Shown here in pieces: positions 62,597 to 64,000 of a DNA stretch of 64,000 nt. The position numbers and the translations under genes are program-made. The stretch covers positions 62,001 through 126,000 of the forward strand of contig NZ_JABEQF010000005.1 in assembly GCF_014174355.1 (NCBI RefSeq), given 5' to 3'. How positions within the stretch are numbered: position 1 is the first letter of the stretch; each line of letters begins with the position of its first letter. The DNA is from Gluconacetobacter azotocaptans (lineage in GTDB: Bacteria > Pseudomonadota > Alphaproteobacteria > Acetobacterales > Acetobacteraceae). A model generated the notes under the pieces. The model saw only the letters and a program-made list of their open reading frames with translations, did not search any database and was not told the origin of the DNA.

Positions 62597-64000
62597 CGAT
62601 GCCCGGCCTGCCGATAGTACGCCACATGATGGGCCACATGATGGGATGGGCGCCCCTGGTGCCGATGCCGGCGCTGTACGCCTTGGCCGCCCTGGTTGCC
62701 GCCGCCACCATCGCGGGGCTGGCCCGCCGGGCGCGGGGCACGCTGTGGCGGCTGGCGGCGGCGCTGCTGCTGCTGCTGTGGCTGGCGGGGCCGGAACGGA
62801 TCCGCGAAACCGGCCAGCCCCTGCCGCAGACCGCCCTGCTGGTGGTCGACCAGTCGCCGTCGATGTCCATCGGGCAACGTGCCGCCACGGCCCGCCAGGC
62901 GGCCGAGGCGATACGGCAGGCGGCGGCGCGGGTTCCCGGCCTGACCCTGCGCACGGTCACGGTGCGCGACGGGCATGGCGACGGCACCCGCCTGTTCGCC
63001 GCCCTGGACCAGGCGACGGCCGACATCCCGCCGGCGCGCCTGGCCGGGGCGGTACTGGTGACCGACGGGCAGGACCACGACGTGCCGGCCACCATTCCCG
63101 CCCCCCTGCACCCCGCCGATGCCGACGGACGCCGCACCACCCTGCCGCTGCACGTCCTGCTGACGGGACGGGGCGAAGAAACCGACCGGCGTCTGCGCAT
63201 CCTTCAGGCCCCGCCCTACGCCATCGTCGGCCAGAACGCGACCGTACGGGTCGAAATCGACGATCTGGGGCCCCATCCGGACAGCGACGGCCACGCCACG
63301 CTGACCCTGTCGCGCGGCGGCGAGAACCCCATGCACGAGACGGTCCGTACTGGTGTACCGCAGGATATCACGCTGCCGGTCACCCGGCCCGGGCCGCTGC
63401 TGGTCGGGCTGGCGGCCTCGACACTGCCCGGCGAGGTCTCGACCGCGAACAACCAGGACGTCGTGCGGATCAACGGCGTGCGGGACCGGCTGCGGGTGCT
63501 GCTGGTCTCGGGCACCCCCAACCAGGGCGAACGGGTCTGGCGCCGCCTGCTGAAGGCCGATCCGTCGGTGGACCTGGTGCATTTCACCATCCTGCGGCCG
63601 CCCGACAAGGACGACGGCACGCCGCTGTCGGACCTGGCGCTGATCGCCTTCCCGGTGCGCGAACTGTTCCAGCAGAAGATCGGGCAGTTCGACCTCATCA
63701 TTCTGGACGGGTTCGAGAATCGGGCGATCCTGCCGCGCGCCTATCTGGACAATATCGCGAACTACGTGCGCGACGGCGGCGGCCTGCTGCTGATCGGCGG
63801 GCCGGAATTCCTCGGCCCCGGCTCGCTGCAGGACACGCCCGTGGGCGAGATCCTGCCCGCCCACGTGCCCGTCGACGGTGGATTGCTGGAACAGCGCTTC
63901 CGTCCCGCCATGACCGACGCCGGACGCCGCCATCCCGTGACCGCCAGCCTGCCCGGTGCGGGCCCGGACGGACAGGGCGCGGACGGACAGGGTGCTGACT
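62593..64000 (+). CDS. Membrane protein with VWA-like and glutamine-amidotransferase-like domains (3' end outside window)
   Basis: At least 469 codons, open at the right edge. After a His/Met-rich start and two membrane helices (about 17-60) comes a VWA-like segment with VVDQSPSMS (DxSxS) and AGAVLVTDGQDHD, then a beta-rich region. A class I glutamine-amidotransferase-like fold follows (RLRVLLVSGTPNQGERVWRRLL, FDLIILDGFENRAILPRAYLDNIANYVRDGGGLLLIGGPEFLGPGS). This resembles the last gene of MoxR-DUF58-DUF4159 operons. Start overlaps the upstream stop by ATGA; a second ATG lies at 62599. Confidence 0.87.
   Translation, partial: MTMPGLPIVRHMMGHMMGWAPLVPMPALYALAALVAAATIAGLARRARGTLWRLAAALLLLLWLAGPERIRETGQPLPQTALLVVDQSPSMSIGQRAATARQAAEAIRQAAARVPGLTLRTVTVRDGHGDGTRLFAALDQATADIPPARLAGAVLVTDGQDHDVPATIPAPLHPADADGRRTTLPLHVLLTGRGEETDRRLRILQAPPYAIVGQNATVRVEIDDLGPHPDSDGHATLTLSRGGENPMHETVRTGVPQDITLPVTRPGPLLVGLAASTLPGEVSTANNQDVVRINGVRDRLRVLLVSGTPNQGERVWRRLLKADPSVDLVHFTILRPPDKDDGTPLSDLALIAFPVRELFQQKIGQFDLIILDGFENRAILPRAYLDNIANYVRDGGGLLLIGGPEFLGPGSLQDTPVGEILPAHVPVDGGLLEQRFRPAMTDAGRRHPVTASLPGAGPDGQGADGQGAD

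Overview
The window is a very GC-rich, gene-dense chromosomal segment of an alphaproteobacterium. Protein sequences and gene order fit the acetic-acid bacteria (Acetobacteraceae), probably Gluconacetobacter or a close relative; the genus is my inference from overall look and gene order, not a database match. There is no rRNA or tRNA gene, CRISPR array, insertion sequence, prophage or obvious island. About 58 protein genes cover almost everything, and no gap exceeds 300 bases. Many adjacent genes overlap by the four bases ATGA, so translational coupling is widespread.

Layout. 1-2954: polyhydroxyalkanoate locus (phaR leftward; a phasin/PhaE-like gene, a PhaC-like synthase and phaB rightward). 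2970-6796: glutathione S-transferase and gloB leftward, then a methyltransferase and the phosphatidylethanolamine pair psd-pssA rightward. 6944-8191: an MFS transporter. 8207-14818: a leftward operon for a complex related to hydrogenase-4/complex I whose catalytic subunit has lost its nickel-binding cysteines and whose core subunits are almost free of lysine. 14930-17780: aldo/keto reductase, holC and pepA leftward. 17958-21969: cysQ, Sua5-type tRNA modification gene, a small membrane protein and an FAD-linked D-2-hydroxyacid dehydrogenase. 22080-28982: envelope assembly cluster lptF-lptG-lptD-surA followed by ksgA. 28997-31840: cyclopropane fatty acid synthase and the S6-S18-L9 ribosomal operon. 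32030-37112: leftward macromolecular synthesis cluster yqeY-dnaG-rpoD with a trailing acetyltransferase.

37261-46915 holds carA (with an in-frame N-terminal helix-turn-helix domain) and carB, greA, a threonine dehydratase, dodecin, upp, msrB and gpmI. 46912-50413 holds an EnvC-like factor, a C-terminal processing protease and rppH. 50546-53657 is an EmrAB-type efflux operon with a Nudix gene, preceded by a perfect palindromic operator. 53831-57628 carries DUF1285, a CCA-adding enzyme/poly(A) polymerase and an ABC exporter. 57739-64000 is a MoxR-DUF58-DUF4159-VWA-like membrane operon that runs off the right edge.

Most genes are housekeeping. The best candidates for something new are (i) the lysine-free, cysteine-stripped hydrogenase-related complex, with a 44-codon ORF where the ferredoxin subunit normally sits; (ii) the helix-turn-helix/CarA fusion, with an internal ribosome binding site and tandem palindromes just upstream that could be its own operators; and (iii) several genes (ksgA, the EnvC-like gene, perhaps hyfB and phaR) whose coding clearly extends upstream of any ATG, GTG or TTG. 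Intergenic hairpins with three-base loops, including a 45-base element present twice, recur at gene ends.
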